From positions 428,372-492,371 of the forward strand of contig NZ_JACWMX010000005.1 of the NCBI RefSeq assembly GCF_014773245.1: a stretch of DNA of 64,000 bases, in the 5' to 3' direction. The DNA is from Mucilaginibacter glaciei (GTDB lineage Bacteria > Bacteroidota > Bacteroidia > Sphingobacteriales > Sphingobacteriaceae). Shown here one piece after another: positions 16,082 to 24,582 of the stretch. Position 1 is the stretch's first letter. The number at the start of each line of letters is the position of its first letter. The notes under the pieces are model-generated. The model was not told the origin of the DNA. It was given only the letters and a program-made list of their open reading frames with translations, and did no database searches. Made by a program: the position numbers and the translations under genes.

Positions 16082-17764
16082 ATGGCTGACGAGAAGATCA
16101 TATTTTCAATGGCAGGGGTAAGCAAAGTTTACCCTCCGCAAAAAACAGTACTCAAAAATATTTACCTGTCGTTTTTTTACGGCGCTAAAATTGGCGTGAT
16201 CGGTTTAAACGGTTCGGGTAAATCGTCCCTTTTAAAGATCATTGCCGGGATAGATAAAACCAACATCGGCGAGGTGGTATTTTCGCCGGGCTACACCGTA
16301 GGTTATCTGAGCCAGGAGCCCGAACTTGATCCGGACAAAACGGTAAAGGAAATAGTAGAAGAAGGTGTTGCCGAAACTACCGCCTTATTAAAGGAATACG
16401 AAGACATTAACGAGAAGTTCGGCTTAGAAGAATACTACGGCGATGCCGATAAAATGGATAAACTAATGGCCCGCCAGGGTGAACTGCAGGATAAAATTGA
16501 TGCAGTGAATGCCTGGGAGCTGGATGTGAAATTAGAGCGTGCCATGGATGCCCTGCGCTGCCCGGAACCTGATACCAAAATATCGGTATTATCTGGTGGT
16601 GAGCGCCGCCGGGTTGCCTTATGCCGCCTGTTGCTGCAAGAACCGGATGTTTTATTACTGGACGAGCCTACCAACCACCTGGATGCGGAGTCTATAGACT
16701 GGTTGGAGCAGCACTTAAAACAATATAAGGGAACGGTAATAGCGGTAACGCACGACAGGTACTTCCTGGATAACGTGGCCGGTTGGATCCTGGAGCTTGA
16801 CCGTGGCGAAGGCTTACCATGGAAGGGTAACTACTCATCCTGGTTAGATCAAAAATCAAAGCGGTTAGCGCAAGAAGAAAAAAGCGAAAGCAAACGCCAG
16901 AAAACGCTGGAGCGCGAGCTGGAATGGGTGCGGATGGGGGCAAAAGGCCGCCATGCCAAATCAAAGGCCCGCTTATCCAACTACGATAAATTAGCATCTG
17001 AAGAAACTAAGGAAAGGGAAGAAAAGCTGGAGCTGTTTATCCCACCGGGCCCGCGTTTGGGTAATATCGTGATAGAAGCCAACAACGTTACCAAAGCCTA
17101 TGGCGATAAGGTATTATTCGAGAATTTAAACTTCTCGCTGCCGCCGGCCGGAATAGTGGGCATCATTGGCCCCAACGGTGCAGGTAAAACTACATTGTTC
17201 CGCCTGATAACCGGGCAGGATCAGCCTGATGCGGGCACCTTCCGCGTTGGGGATACGGTAGCGTTAGGCTATGTAGACCAGATGCATGATGACCTTGACC
17301 AAAATAAATCTGTCTGGGAAAACGTAACCGACGGACTGGATAATATTATGGTAGGTAACCGCCCGCTTAACTCACGTGCCTATGTTTCTAAGTTCAACTT
17401 TAACGGTGCAGATCAGCAAAAGAAAGTTGGCGTACTATCGGGTGGTGAGCGTAACCGTGTGCACTTAGCCATCACGCTCAAAAAAGGGTCGAATGTGTTG
17501 CTGCTGGATGAGCCTACTAATGATATCGACGTAAATACTTTACGATCGTTAGAGGAAGCATTGGAAAACTTCGGTGGTTGCGCCGTGATCATCAGTCACG
17601 ACAGGTGGTTCCTGGATAGGGTTTGTACCCACATTCTAGCGTTTGAAGGTAACTCGCAGGTTTATTTCTTTGAAGGTAACTACAGCGATTACGAAGAGAA
17701 CCACAAAAAACGCGTAGGTGACGTAACGCCTAAGCGGATCAGGTATAAAAAACTGACAGTGTAA
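16082..17764 (+). CDS. ettA: ABC-F protein, energy-dependent translational throttle EttA
   Basis: 560 residues with two ABC domains in one chain and no membrane segment. Domain 1: Walker A GLNGSGKSS near 43, signature [12 protein letters not shown], Walker B VLLLDEPTNHLD. Domain 2: [33 protein letters not shown]. The interdomain linker and an arm insertion within domain 1 match the EttA subgroup in order and length. EttA binds the ribosomal E site and gates entry into elongation according to ATP/ADP ratio. A -7 promoter motif lies upstream and a strong terminator follows. Confidence 0.92.
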   Translation: MADEKIIFSMAGVSKVYPPQKTVLKNIYLSFFYGAKIGVIGLNGSGKSSLLKIIAGIDKTNIGEVVFSPGYTVGYLSQEPELDPDKTVKEIVEEGVAETTALLKEYEDINEKFGLEEYYGDADKMDKLMARQGELQDKIDAVNAWELDVKLERAMDALRCPEPDTKISVLSGGERRRVALCRLLLQEPDVLLLDEPTNHLDAESIDWLEQHLKQYKGTVIAVTHDRYFLDNVAGWILELDRGEGLPWKGNYSSWLDQKSKRLAQEEKSESKRQKTLERELEWVRMGAKGRHAKSKARLSNYDKLASEETKEREEKLELFIPPGPRLGNIVIEANNVTKAYGDKVLFENLNFSLPPAGIVGIIGPNGAGKTTLFRLITGQDQPDAGTFRVGDTVALGYVDQMHDDLDQNKSVWENVTDGLDNIMVGNRPLNSRAYVSKFNFNGADQQKKVGVLSGGERNRVHLAITLKKGSNVLLLDEPTNDIDVNTLRSLEEALENFGGCAVIISHDRWFLDRVCTHILAFEGNSQVYFFEGNYSDYEENHKKRVGDVTPKRIRYKKLTV

Positions 17765-17792
17765 AAAGAAGCAAGATTTTAAAGAACGATAC

Positions 17793-17835
17793 AACACCAA
17801 AAAGGCCGGGCAATTTACCCGGCCTTTTTGGTGTT
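17793..17835. terminator. Long bidirectional terminator
   Basis: An 18-bp perfect stem (17793-17810 with 17818-17835) with a GGCCGGG/CCCGGCC core and A/T flanks. It overlaps the stop codon of the convergent minus-strand gene. Confidence 0.9.
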
Positions 17836-18694
17836 ATGCTTTTAGTACCGGGTATCGTTTTTTGTACATTTTGAACAACATCCATAATCCCAAACCAAAT
17901 AACAGTAGCATCCACAAATTAGCCAAGCCAATGATAAACGCGGTGAACATAAACCAACCATTGGCAAAAGCCATTAATAATCTTTCAGCAAATGGCAGCT
18001 GATATGCAGCCGGGTCATCATTAGCGATCATCTCTTTCAAAATAGTGTTGCTCTGATAAAAGTTCAAAGTAACCATGCTGTATTTTACCGATTGATCGAT
18101 TTGCTGATTGCCGATCTGGCCATCAACTAAATCATCCTTTAACCATAAAACCGCCGAGGGATCTTTTATCGTGATCTTGCCTTTCTTCTGTTGTGCAACC
18201 AGTTCCTGCCGATTGTGTACCTTTAGTTTGGCTGATAAATATTCTAATGATTTATCTTCAATATCCATTTTTCGGGCAGTGATATACAGGCCTAAATGGC
18301 TTACCTGATTCATGAATAGCTCCAGTTTTTCTGATGGGATCTTCACATTCATATCTGCGCTGGTGTTAATGGCTGATATCCGCATAAGCGAATCATCACT
18401 AATGTGAATATCCTGGCTGTTATTGATGCCGGAGGTCATTTGGTGATGCATTACCATCCCGTTATACCGTGCAGTAAGGGCAGCAATAGTATCGCCGGTT
18501 TTTTGCACACTTTTTACCTTGAAACTTATTTCGGCCGTTTTAATCAGCTTAGGAGAAGACCCCGTGCTGTCTGTCGCCATCGCCGTTGTGTCGGCAGCGT
18601 TGCTTTTATTATTTACAAACTCATAACCTTGTTTTCCTTTACAGGCAGCAAGCAGGGCAACGCCCGCCAGCAGGATGATCGCTTTTGTTTTCAT
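17834..18694 (-). CDS. DUF4349-type lipoprotein
   Basis: 286 residues from ATG 18694, chosen over an upstream frame extension because it gives a standard lipoprotein signal (MKTKAIILLAGVALLAAC). A DUF4349-like body follows: LIKTAEISFKVKSVQKTGDTIAAL, the segment MNVKIPSEKLELFMNQVSHLG, a coiled coil and one C-terminal membrane span (~245-275) ending in a basic KMYKKRYP tail. Members are envelope-anchored proteins of unknown role. The stop codon lies within the shared terminator hairpin. Confidence 0.8.
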   Translation of the reverse strand: MKTKAIILLAGVALLAACKGKQGYEFVNNKSNAADTTAMATDSTGSSPKLIKTAEISFKVKSVQKTGDTIAALTARYNGMVMHHQMTSGINNSQDIHISDDSLMRISAINTSADMNVKIPSEKLELFMNQVSHLGLYITARKMDIEDKSLEYLSAKLKVHNRQELVAQQKKGKITIKDPSAVLWLKDDLVDGQIGNQQIDQSVKYSMVTLNFYQSNTILKEMIANDDPAAYQLPFAERLLMAFANGWFMFTAFIIGLANLWMLLLFGLGLWMLFKMYKKRYPVLKA

Positions 18695-18791
18695 GATTAT
18701 AATTGGTTTAGTATTGATATCAATCATGAAGCAATAGTAACCCTATGTAAGTGAGGTATTTAAAATGTTACAAATAGCGATAGTCGGAATT

Positions 18792-19250
18792 CTACTCCGG
18801 GCAATTGTCTTTTCTGCGCGTATCGATAATATAAATGATCTTCCAGCCGGCTTTGGTTTTCAAAAGCTGGAAATAATCGATGCCGCAATGGCTGAAAGCC
18901 TGGCCCAGGTAGAATTTGTAGGGTGTCCATACACTGGCTAACGGTCCGTCCACCTTGATGTCTCCCCAGGTAATCCGTTCATCCCAAACATCTTTATGCG
19001 GAGTGCCCACTGCTTTGATAAAGCCATCAGGATTTTCGTTCTCAACCATGTTGTCGCCGCCTTTACTGGCCACATCCTGGAAAACGATCCTCTTAGCGAA
19101 TACCGAACGCAGCATAGTGCTATCGCCTTTTCGCATGGCATCAAACATGGTGGTGATAGTTTTTTTGATGTCGTCCCTATCGGTAGTTTGGCAAAAGGAT
19201 TTGGCGGTTGTAAGGCTTAGTGCAATAAAAAGGATGAACAGCTTTTTCAT
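18792..19250 (-). CDS. Secreted NTF2/SnoaL-like protein
   Basis: 152 residues from ATG 19250, which places a signal peptide first (MKKLFILFIALSLTTAKSFC, cleavage before QTTDRDD). The body (DIKKTITTMFDAMRKGDSTMLRSVFAK ... VWTPYKFYLGQAFSHCGIDYFQLLKTKAGWKIIYI) fits the cone-shaped NTF2-like/DUF4440 fold. Such proteins bind small ligands or act as isomerases; no catalytic pair can be assigned here. A REP repeat lies just upstream. Confidence 0.8.
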   Translation of the reverse strand: MKKLFILFIALSLTTAKSFCQTTDRDDIKKTITTMFDAMRKGDSTMLRSVFAKRIVFQDVASKGGDNMVENENPDGFIKAVGTPHKDVWDERITWGDIKVDGPLASVWTPYKFYLGQAFSHCGIDYFQLLKTKAGWKIIYIIDTRRKDNCPE

Positions 19251-19310
19251 GTGGTTGGTTATTTGGTTGATGCAATTTACAAGTCTTTTTATAAATTCAC
19301 CATATAGTAT

Positions 19311-19364
19311 CACTCGCTCGGCTGCAGCCGGGTGAAAATTATTGTTAGGCCTCCAGCCGCCTCA
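19311..19364. repeat. REP repeat upstream of the transposase pseudogene
   Basis: CACTCGCTCGGCTGCAGCCGGGTG (hairpin) followed by GGCCTCCAGCCGCCTCAT. The same blocks, in inverted order and orientation, form the start of the cluster at 19914. Confidence 0.8.
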
Positions 19365-19386
19365 TAAAAACCATTACATCAGAACT

Positions 19387-19917
19387 ATGTCAGAGCTAAG
19401 AAAGGCAAATTCCGACAGGCCGTTTTTTGTAACCTTCCCCGTGGTTGGTTGGATAGACGTTTTCACAAGGGCTGCATATTGCGATATATTTTTATCCAGT
19501 CTGGATTTTTGCCGAAAGCATAAAGGACTAAAAGTTTATGCTTATTGTATTATGAGCAGCCATGTGCATTTAATTATTTCACACGAGGAAAGCCGTTTGC
19601 CGGATATCCTCCGGGATTTAAAAAGTTTCACCGCTAAGCAGATAATAGCTGCAATTGAATCAAACCCACAAGAGAGCCGTAGAGATTGGCTGTTGTATTT
19701 GTTTAAATTCTTCGCAAATTAAACGGCGCAAAATAGCGAATATCAGTTTTGGCAGAAAACGAGTTTCCCCATAGAATTGATCACGGCCGCGGTGTTTGAT
19801 CAAAAGGTCGGTTATATCCATCAAAATCCGGTTAAAGCAATGCTGGTGAATGATGAGACTGCTTATGTTTACAGTAGCGCTAATCCTGATTCGCCCTTTA
19901 CGGTTGATGAAAGTTGA
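19387..19917 (+). pseudogene. REP-associated tyrosine transposase (RAYT), one nonsense mutation
   Basis: Y1_Tnp/TnpA_REP-like: HUH motif in SSHVHLII (about residues 59-66) and the candidate catalytic tyrosine in GYIHQNP (~145). The frame is open from ATG 19387 to TGA 19915-19917 (176 codons) except for a single TAA at codon 112 (19720-19722). Homologous reading continues in the same frame on both sides (LFKFFAN / TAQNSEYQFWQK), so one base change, for example AAA to TAA, explains the loss. The final TGA is part of the flanking REP repeat. RAYTs cut and move REP sequences; this copy is probably inactive unless readthrough occurs. Confidence 0.88.
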
Positions 19918-20210
19918 GGCGGCCGGAGGCCTTGTAATAGTTGTCACTTGGCGGAGCCGAGCGAAGGCGCGGGTCGCTAATAAAAAAACTGCACTCTCAC
20001 TCGGTGTAGCCGAGCGACTGCTATGAGGCTTGAGGCGGCCGGAGGCCTGATAATAGTCGTCACTCGGCGGAGCCAAGCGACTGCTATGAGGCCTGATAAT
20101 GGTCGTCACTCGGCTGGAGCCGGGCGACAGCGCGGGTCGCTAATAAAAAAAACTGCACTCGCTCGGCTCCAGCCGAGTGAGGATTATTACGAGGCCTCCG
20201 GCCGCCTCAA
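19914..20210. repeat. Cluster of REP/BIME repeats
   Basis: Tandem and inverted units: TGAGGCGGCCGGAGGCCT at 19915 and 20031; hairpin cores of the TCACTCGG...CCGAGCGA type at about 19943, 19997, 20060 and 20106; a GCGCGGGTCGCTAATAAAAA block at about 19967 and 20130; and at the right end the inverse form GGCCTCCGGCCGCCTCA. They match the REP upstream of the RAYT, so the transposase is bracketed by inverted copies. No gene here. Confidence 0.85.
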
Positions 20211-20215
20211 ATAAA

Positions 20216-20240
20216 CAAAAAAGCCCCGCATTTGCGAGGC
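20216..20240 (-). terminator. Terminator of dnaA
   Basis: GCCCCGC (20223-20229) pairs with GCGAGGC (20234-20240) around an ATTT loop, with one mismatch. On the minus strand it is followed by a run of T. Confidence 0.8.
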
Positions 20241-20264
20241 TCTCCAATATTTTGAAAATATCAA

Positions 20265-21689
20265 TTACGACATTTTAAGTTTCTTTTGGATATCGGCTAC
20301 ATAGCCTTTGAATTTTTTATCGGTATCGATCAGGTCTTCTACCGTTTGGCAGGCATAGATCACGGTAGAGTGGTCGCGGCCGCCGAAGAAGTTACCGATT
20401 GATTTTAAAGAGCTTTTGGTATGAGCCTTGGCCAGGTACATCGAGATTTGGCGGGCCTGTACAATTTCGCGTTTACGTGTTTGTGATTTAACCATCTCTA
20501 TAGGTACTTCAAAGTACTCGCAAACCAGGCTCTGGATATATTCCATTGAAATTTCCTTGGCAGAATTCTTTACAAAATTCTTCAGCATTTGCTTGGCCAG
20601 GTTCAGGTCGATCTCCTTGCGGTTTAGGGTTGATTGCGCCAGTAATGACACCATTGCACCTTCCAGTTCACGCACATTATTATCAATATTGTGGGCAACA
20701 TATTCAACCACATCGTTAGATAATTCGATACCGTCCTGATAGATCTTATTTTTCAGGATCGCCATCCGGGTTTCCAGGTCTGGGATCTGCAGATCGGCCG
20801 AAAGGCCCCATTTAAAACGGGATAACAAGCGCTCCTCTAAACCGGCCAGATCTTTAGGCGCTTTATCTGATGTGATGATCAGTTGCTTGCCCGATTGATG
20901 CAGGTGGTTAAAAATATGGAAGAAGAAATCCTGGGTTTTTTCTTTACCGGCAAAGTTATGCACATCATCCATGATCAGTACATCAATGGCCTGGTAAAAA
21001 TTCACAAAATCATTAATGTTGTTATGCTTCAAGGCATCAACAAACTGCTGGGTAAATTTTTCGCAGCTTACGTATAAGACCAACTTATCGGGCAGGGTGC
21101 GTTTTATTTCGTTACCAATGGCTTGTGCCAGGTGGGTTTTGCCCAAGCCAACACCACCATATATCATCAGCGGGTTAAATGAGGTGCCACCGGGTTTGGC
21201 AGCGACAGCGTAACCGGCCGAGCGGGCCAGGCGGTTACAATCACCCTCAACAAAGTTTTCGAAGGTGTAGTTGCGGTTAAGCTGCGGGTCAACATTCAGT
21301 TTCTTTAACCCCGGTATCACAAACGGATTTTTGATATCCTTATTTATAGAGATTGGTATCGGCATAGACTGATTTTTAGCTTCGGCACCATTCCCGTTAG
21401 AGGGCATATTAGTAGTGTACGGCTTAGCGGATGATTGCTCAACAACAATGTTGTATTCTAAACGACCTTCGTCGCCTAATTGTTTCTTAATTGTTTTACG
21501 CAGCAGCTGTACATAATGTTCCTCTAACCATTCATAAAAGAACAAACTTGGTACCTGTATAGTCAGAACGCTACCTTCCATACGCAAAGCTTTAATTGGC
21601 TCAAACCAGGTTTTAAAGCTTTGTGCCGGTATGTTGTCTTTGATGATCTGAAGGCAGCTATTCCAAACGTTAGTACAAGTTTTTTCCAT
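20265..21689 (-). CDS. dnaA: Chromosomal replication initiator DnaA
   Basis: 474 residues from ATG 21689 (MEKTCTNVWNSCLQIIKDNI); an upstream extension in the same frame is unlike the family. Domain I is ~1-80, followed by a linker. AAA+ domain III starts near 140 with Walker A GGVGLGKTHLAQAIG and Walker B VLIMDDVHN. Domain IV ends with the DnaA-box binding signature GRDHSTVIYACQTV. It melts the origin to start replication. Neither dnaN nor an AT-rich DnaA-box cluster is adjacent, so the origin is not evident here. Confidence 0.97.
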   Translation of the reverse strand: MEKTCTNVWNSCLQIIKDNIPAQSFKTWFEPIKALRMEGSVLTIQVPSLFFYEWLEEHYVQLLRKTIKKQLGDEGRLEYNIVVEQSSAKPYTTNMPSNGNGAEAKNQSMPIPISINKDIKNPFVIPGLKKLNVDPQLNRNYTFENFVEGDCNRLARSAGYAVAAKPGGTSFNPLMIYGGVGLGKTHLAQAIGNEIKRTLPDKLVLYVSCEKFTQQFVDALKHNNINDFVNFYQAIDVLIMDDVHNFAGKEKTQDFFFHIFNHLHQSGKQLIITSDKAPKDLAGLEERLLSRFKWGLSADLQIPDLETRMAILKNKIYQDGIELSNDVVEYVAHNIDNNVRELEGAMVSLLAQSTLNRKEIDLNLAKQMLKNFVKNSAKEISMEYIQSLVCEYFEVPIEMVKSQTRKREIVQARQISMYLAKAHTKSSLKSIGNFFGGRDHSTVIYACQTVEDLIDTDKKFKGYVADIQKKLKMS

Positions 21690-21838
21690 AGAAGTATTAG
21701 TAATATCTTGATTTACAGTACCCGAAGCGGCAGGATTTTCGGCCGTTTCGGAACATCGAATATTCAAAAAATAAGCGGATAAAAAAACATATTTAGAGAA
21801 ATATATTTATAAAAATTAACCTTTTGCATTAGGAATAT

Positions 21839-21869
21839 TAAAGTTATTAACACTATATTTCGCATGCAA
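21839..21869 (-). promoter_or_regulatory. Probable dnaA promoter
   Basis: Minus-strand TTG (21867-21869), a 20-bp spacer and TAACTTTA (21839-21846) fit the Bacteroidota promoter with one mismatch. A DnaA-box-like TTATTAACA (21844-21852, one mismatch from TTATNCACA) overlaps the -7 box. The rest of the 21690-21997 gap shows nothing else. Confidence 0.45.
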
Positions 21870-21997
21870 AGCGGTGTTTTATGCACCAGTTTGCTTGTAT
21901 CGCGCTTTTGAAAGTTGTAACACCTTTCTGTTTAAAAATGTTGATTAATTTTCGATGTAATGTTTTAAGAAATCCTTAATTAGGAAGATAAAATTTC

Positions 21998-23545
21998 TCA
22001 ATATTCTCCAAAGATATTACGCAGCGAATCGGCTATCTCGCCAAGGGTTGCGTAGCATTCTACTGCGGTTAAAATATAAGGCATCAGGTTATCGGTACCC
22101 TTTGCTGCAACTGTTAAATTTTGCAGGGCCCGCTCAACCTTATCGTTATCGCGCTCCTCTTTTAAACGGATAAGTTTTTCTATTTGTTGCCTGCGGATGG
22201 CATCATCAACCCGGAATACGTTTTGGGCAACTTCTTCTTGCTGGGTAAATTTGTTAACGCCTACTAATATTTTGTCGCCGCTTTCCAGGTCATTTTGATA
22301 CTGGTAGGCAGCCGCGGCAATTTCCTGTTGAATATAATCCTGCTCAATCGCTTTTACAGATCCGCCTATGGCGTCAATCTTGTCAATATATAATTGTGCG
22401 GCCGCTTCCAACTCATCGGTAAGGGCCTCTATAAAATAGGATCCTGCCAGTGGGTCTACCGTATCTGTTACGCCACTTTCAAAAGCGATGATCTGCTGGG
22501 TGCGTAAGGCTATCTTGGCTGCTGCTTCGGTAGGGAGGGACAGGGCTTCGTCGTAACCGTTTGTATGTAAGGATTGTGTGCCGCCTAATACAGCAGCCAA
22601 CGCTTGCATGCTTACCCGCACCACATTATTCATAGGTTGTTGTGCGGTGAGCGTAGAGCCCCCCGTTTGCGTGTGGAACCGTAGTTTTTGTGCCCCCGGG
22701 TCGGTTGCGCCCAGGTTTTTGGTGATATGTGCCCACATCCGGCGAGCCGCACGGAATTTGGCAATCTCTTCAAAGAAATTATTATGGCAGTTAAAGAAAA
22801 ATGACAGGCGCTTGGCGAATACGTTGATGTCGAGCCCTTTATCCAAAGCCGCCTTTAAATACGTTTTACCGTTGGCCAATGTAAAGGCCAGTTCCTGCAC
22901 GGCGGTTGAGCCAGCCTCACGAATGTGGTACCCAGATATAGATATGGTGTTCCATTTAGGCACCTCTTTACTGCAATATTCAAAAATATCGGTAATTAAA
23001 CGCATGGATGGCGTAGGCGGGTAAATATAAGTGCCCCTCGCCGCGTACTCCTTTAATATATCATTTTGGATAGTACCCGAAATCTGCTTTAGGTCGGCGC
23101 CTTGTTTTTTGGCTAAAGCAATGTACATGGCCAGCAGGATAGATGCCGTAGCATTTATAGTCATGCTGGTGGTGATATCCTTTAACTGGATACCAGCAAA
23201 GAGGATCTCAATATCCTTTAAAGAATCTATCGCTACACCTACTTTGCCTACTTCACCTTCCGATAATTCATGATCGCTGTCATAACCTATCTGAGTAGGC
23301 AGGTCAAATGCTACCGAAAGGCCCATGGTGCCCTGGCTTAATAAATAGTGATAGCGTTTGTTGCTTTCTTCGGCGGTAGAAAAGCCCGCATATTGCCGCA
23401 TGGTCCACGGTTTTCCGCGGTACATGTCTTTCTGAATGCCCCGGGTGTAGGGAAATTGGCCGGGAAGTTCTGCCATGCCCGATGGTTCGGTATAAACTTC
23501 CTTGATATCTATCCCGGATATGGTGGTGAATTTTTTATCAGCCAT
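21998..23545 (-). CDS. Methylmalonyl-CoA mutase-family catalytic chain (no B12 domain)
   Basis: 515 residues covering the (beta/alpha)8 catalytic domain: [30 protein letters not shown] near 33-63, [56 protein letters not shown] and [19 protein letters not shown]. The C-terminal cobalamin-binding domain (DxHxxG) is absent, so a separate B12-binding subunit must act with it. Some segments resemble isobutyryl-CoA mutase (RFHTQT.G..LTAQQP), while PSMR resembles methylmalonyl-CoA mutase; the substrate is not settled. It follows the 23546 gene directly and probably shares its transcript. Confidence 0.85.
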   Translation of the reverse strand: MADKKFTTISGIDIKEVYTEPSGMAELPGQFPYTRGIQKDMYRGKPWTMRQYAGFSTAEESNKRYHYLLSQGTMGLSVAFDLPTQIGYDSDHELSEGEVGKVGVAIDSLKDIEILFAGIQLKDITTSMTINATASILLAMYIALAKKQGADLKQISGTIQNDILKEYAARGTYIYPPTPSMRLITDIFEYCSKEVPKWNTISISGYHIREAGSTAVQELAFTLANGKTYLKAALDKGLDINVFAKRLSFFFNCHNNFFEEIAKFRAARRMWAHITKNLGATDPGAQKLRFHTQTGGSTLTAQQPMNNVVRVSMQALAAVLGGTQSLHTNGYDEALSLPTEAAAKIALRTQQIIAFESGVTDTVDPLAGSYFIEALTDELEAAAQLYIDKIDAIGGSVKAIEQDYIQQEIAAAAYQYQNDLESGDKILVGVNKFTQQEEVAQNVFRVDDAIRRQQIEKLIRLKEERDNDKVERALQNLTVAAKGTDNLMPYILTAVECYATLGEIADSLRNIFGEY

Positions 23546-24076
23546 TTAAAACAGGTCCTCCAGGTCTTTACGGATCAGATCGGTAGCGATATCGTAAGGG
23601 TTTTGTTCCAGCTTACTCAAATGGTTCAATATAATACGGCCCAGGTCTAACCCGGTGGCATTCTCGGGCAGGGCTTTTATGGCAGTATTCACTACGCTCA
23701 GCGTATCTTCTTTTACACGTTTGGTTACTGCCCATGCGCGTTCGCTCACGTAAATTTGCTGGGTAACGTTATGCTGAAATTCGTTGCGGATATCGGCTAC
23801 TATCAGGCTATGGAGTTCGGCAGCGGTGTAACCGTTACCGCTCAGGCGGATGAGCAGGTTGGCAGGGTTGATCCTGTCAGCAAATAACACCAGGCGTTCA
23901 TAAGCTTGCAGTCGCAGCGGCAGGGTTTGGCTGCTGATGGATTTCTTCAGTTCGGCCAGTTGGATCGTGGCCGATCTGTCCATGTACGGTTTAAACAGGT
24001 AAAACGCAATGTAAACCACGCCAACACCGGCCATGGTATATTTTAATATATCAATGAGTAAGCTGTAAAGTACCAT
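23546..24076 (-). CDS. Membrane-anchored conserved protein upstream of the mutase
   Basis: 176 residues: one N-terminal transmembrane segment (about 8-28, LKYTMAGVGVVYIAFYLF), then a soluble helical domain with LRLQAYERLVLFADRINPANLLIRL and EFQHNVTQQIYVSERAWAVTKRVKEDT. I recall such proteins as a conserved, uncharacterised family in Bacteroidota. The last codon is immediately followed by the mutase start, so the two are co-transcribed. No catalytic motif seen. Confidence 0.8.
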   Translation of the reverse strand: MVLYSLLIDILKYTMAGVGVVYIAFYLFKPYMDRSATIQLAELKKSISSQTLPLRLQAYERLVLFADRINPANLLIRLSGNGYTAAELHSLIVADIRNEFQHNVTQQIYVSERAWAVTKRVKEDTLSVVNTAIKALPENATGLDLGRIILNHLSKLEQNPYDIATDLIRKDLEDLF

Positions 24077-24138
24077 CTTGAAAATGTTAGGCAGGGGTCA
24101 TAAATAAACCGGCTGCAACAAAAATCCGCATTTTACCT

Positions 24139-24146
24139 TATATTTG
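24139..24146 (+). promoter_or_regulatory. -7 element upstream of the IscA-like gene
   Basis: TATATTTG, an exact match to TAnnTTTG, 20 bp before the ATG. No TTG at the expected distance. Confidence 0.45.
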
Positions 24147-24166
24147 TATAGTTAATTACAAATAAG

Positions 24167-24520
24167 ATGAGCACTACTGTCGAAACCTTAACTGCCCCGG
24201 TAACCTTTACAGAAGGTGCCGTAAAAGAACTTTTTAAACTAAGAGACCAGCAGGAACTGACCGAAGATTTTGGGTTACGTATCGGCGTTGAAGGCGGCGG
24301 CTGCTCGGGAATGAGCTACGTTTTAGGCTTTGATCAAAAGAAAGACGGCGATCAGGAATTTATTATCGACGGATTGGTGGTGTTTATGCATAAAGCACAT
24401 GGATTATATCTGGCTGGCATGCAGATAGATTTCCAGAACGGACTAAATGCACGTGGCTTTACCTTTAATAACCCTAACGCAGCGAGTACCTGCGGTTGCG
24501 GTACTTCATTCTCAGTATAA
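24167..24520 (+). CDS. A-type iron-sulfur carrier (IscA/HesB/ErpA family)
   Basis: 117 residues, usual length for the family. The three conserved cysteines are present: one in GGGCSGMSYVLGF (about residue 45) and two in the C-terminal STCGCGTSF. These bind iron or a [2Fe-2S]/[4Fe-4S] cluster for transfer to apoproteins. The first ~15 residues precede the typical ITFTEGAVKEL-like start. Stands alone; not in a suf operon here. Confidence 0.93.
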   Translation: MSTTVETLTAPVTFTEGAVKELFKLRDQQELTEDFGLRIGVEGGGCSGMSYVLGFDQKKDGDQEFIIDGLVVFMHKAHGLYLAGMQIDFQNGLNARGFTFNNPNAASTCGCGTSFSV

Positions 24521-24541
24521 ATCCCAATACATTTAGATATT

Positions 24542-24576
24542 AAAACGGCTCTCTGAAAATCAGGGAGCCGTTTTTT
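24542..24576. terminator. Terminator between convergent genes
   Basis: AAAACGGCTCTCTG (24542-24555) pairs with CAGGGAGCCGTTTT (24561-24574), with one G-T wobble and a 5-base loop, followed by T. Confidence 0.9.
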
Positions 24577-24582
24577 GTTGGG

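Noticed and set aside
21690..21997. Replication origin next to dnaA
   Set aside because: Only one weak DnaA-box-like site and no AT-rich 13-mer array or dnaN; in this phylum dnaA need not be next to the origin.
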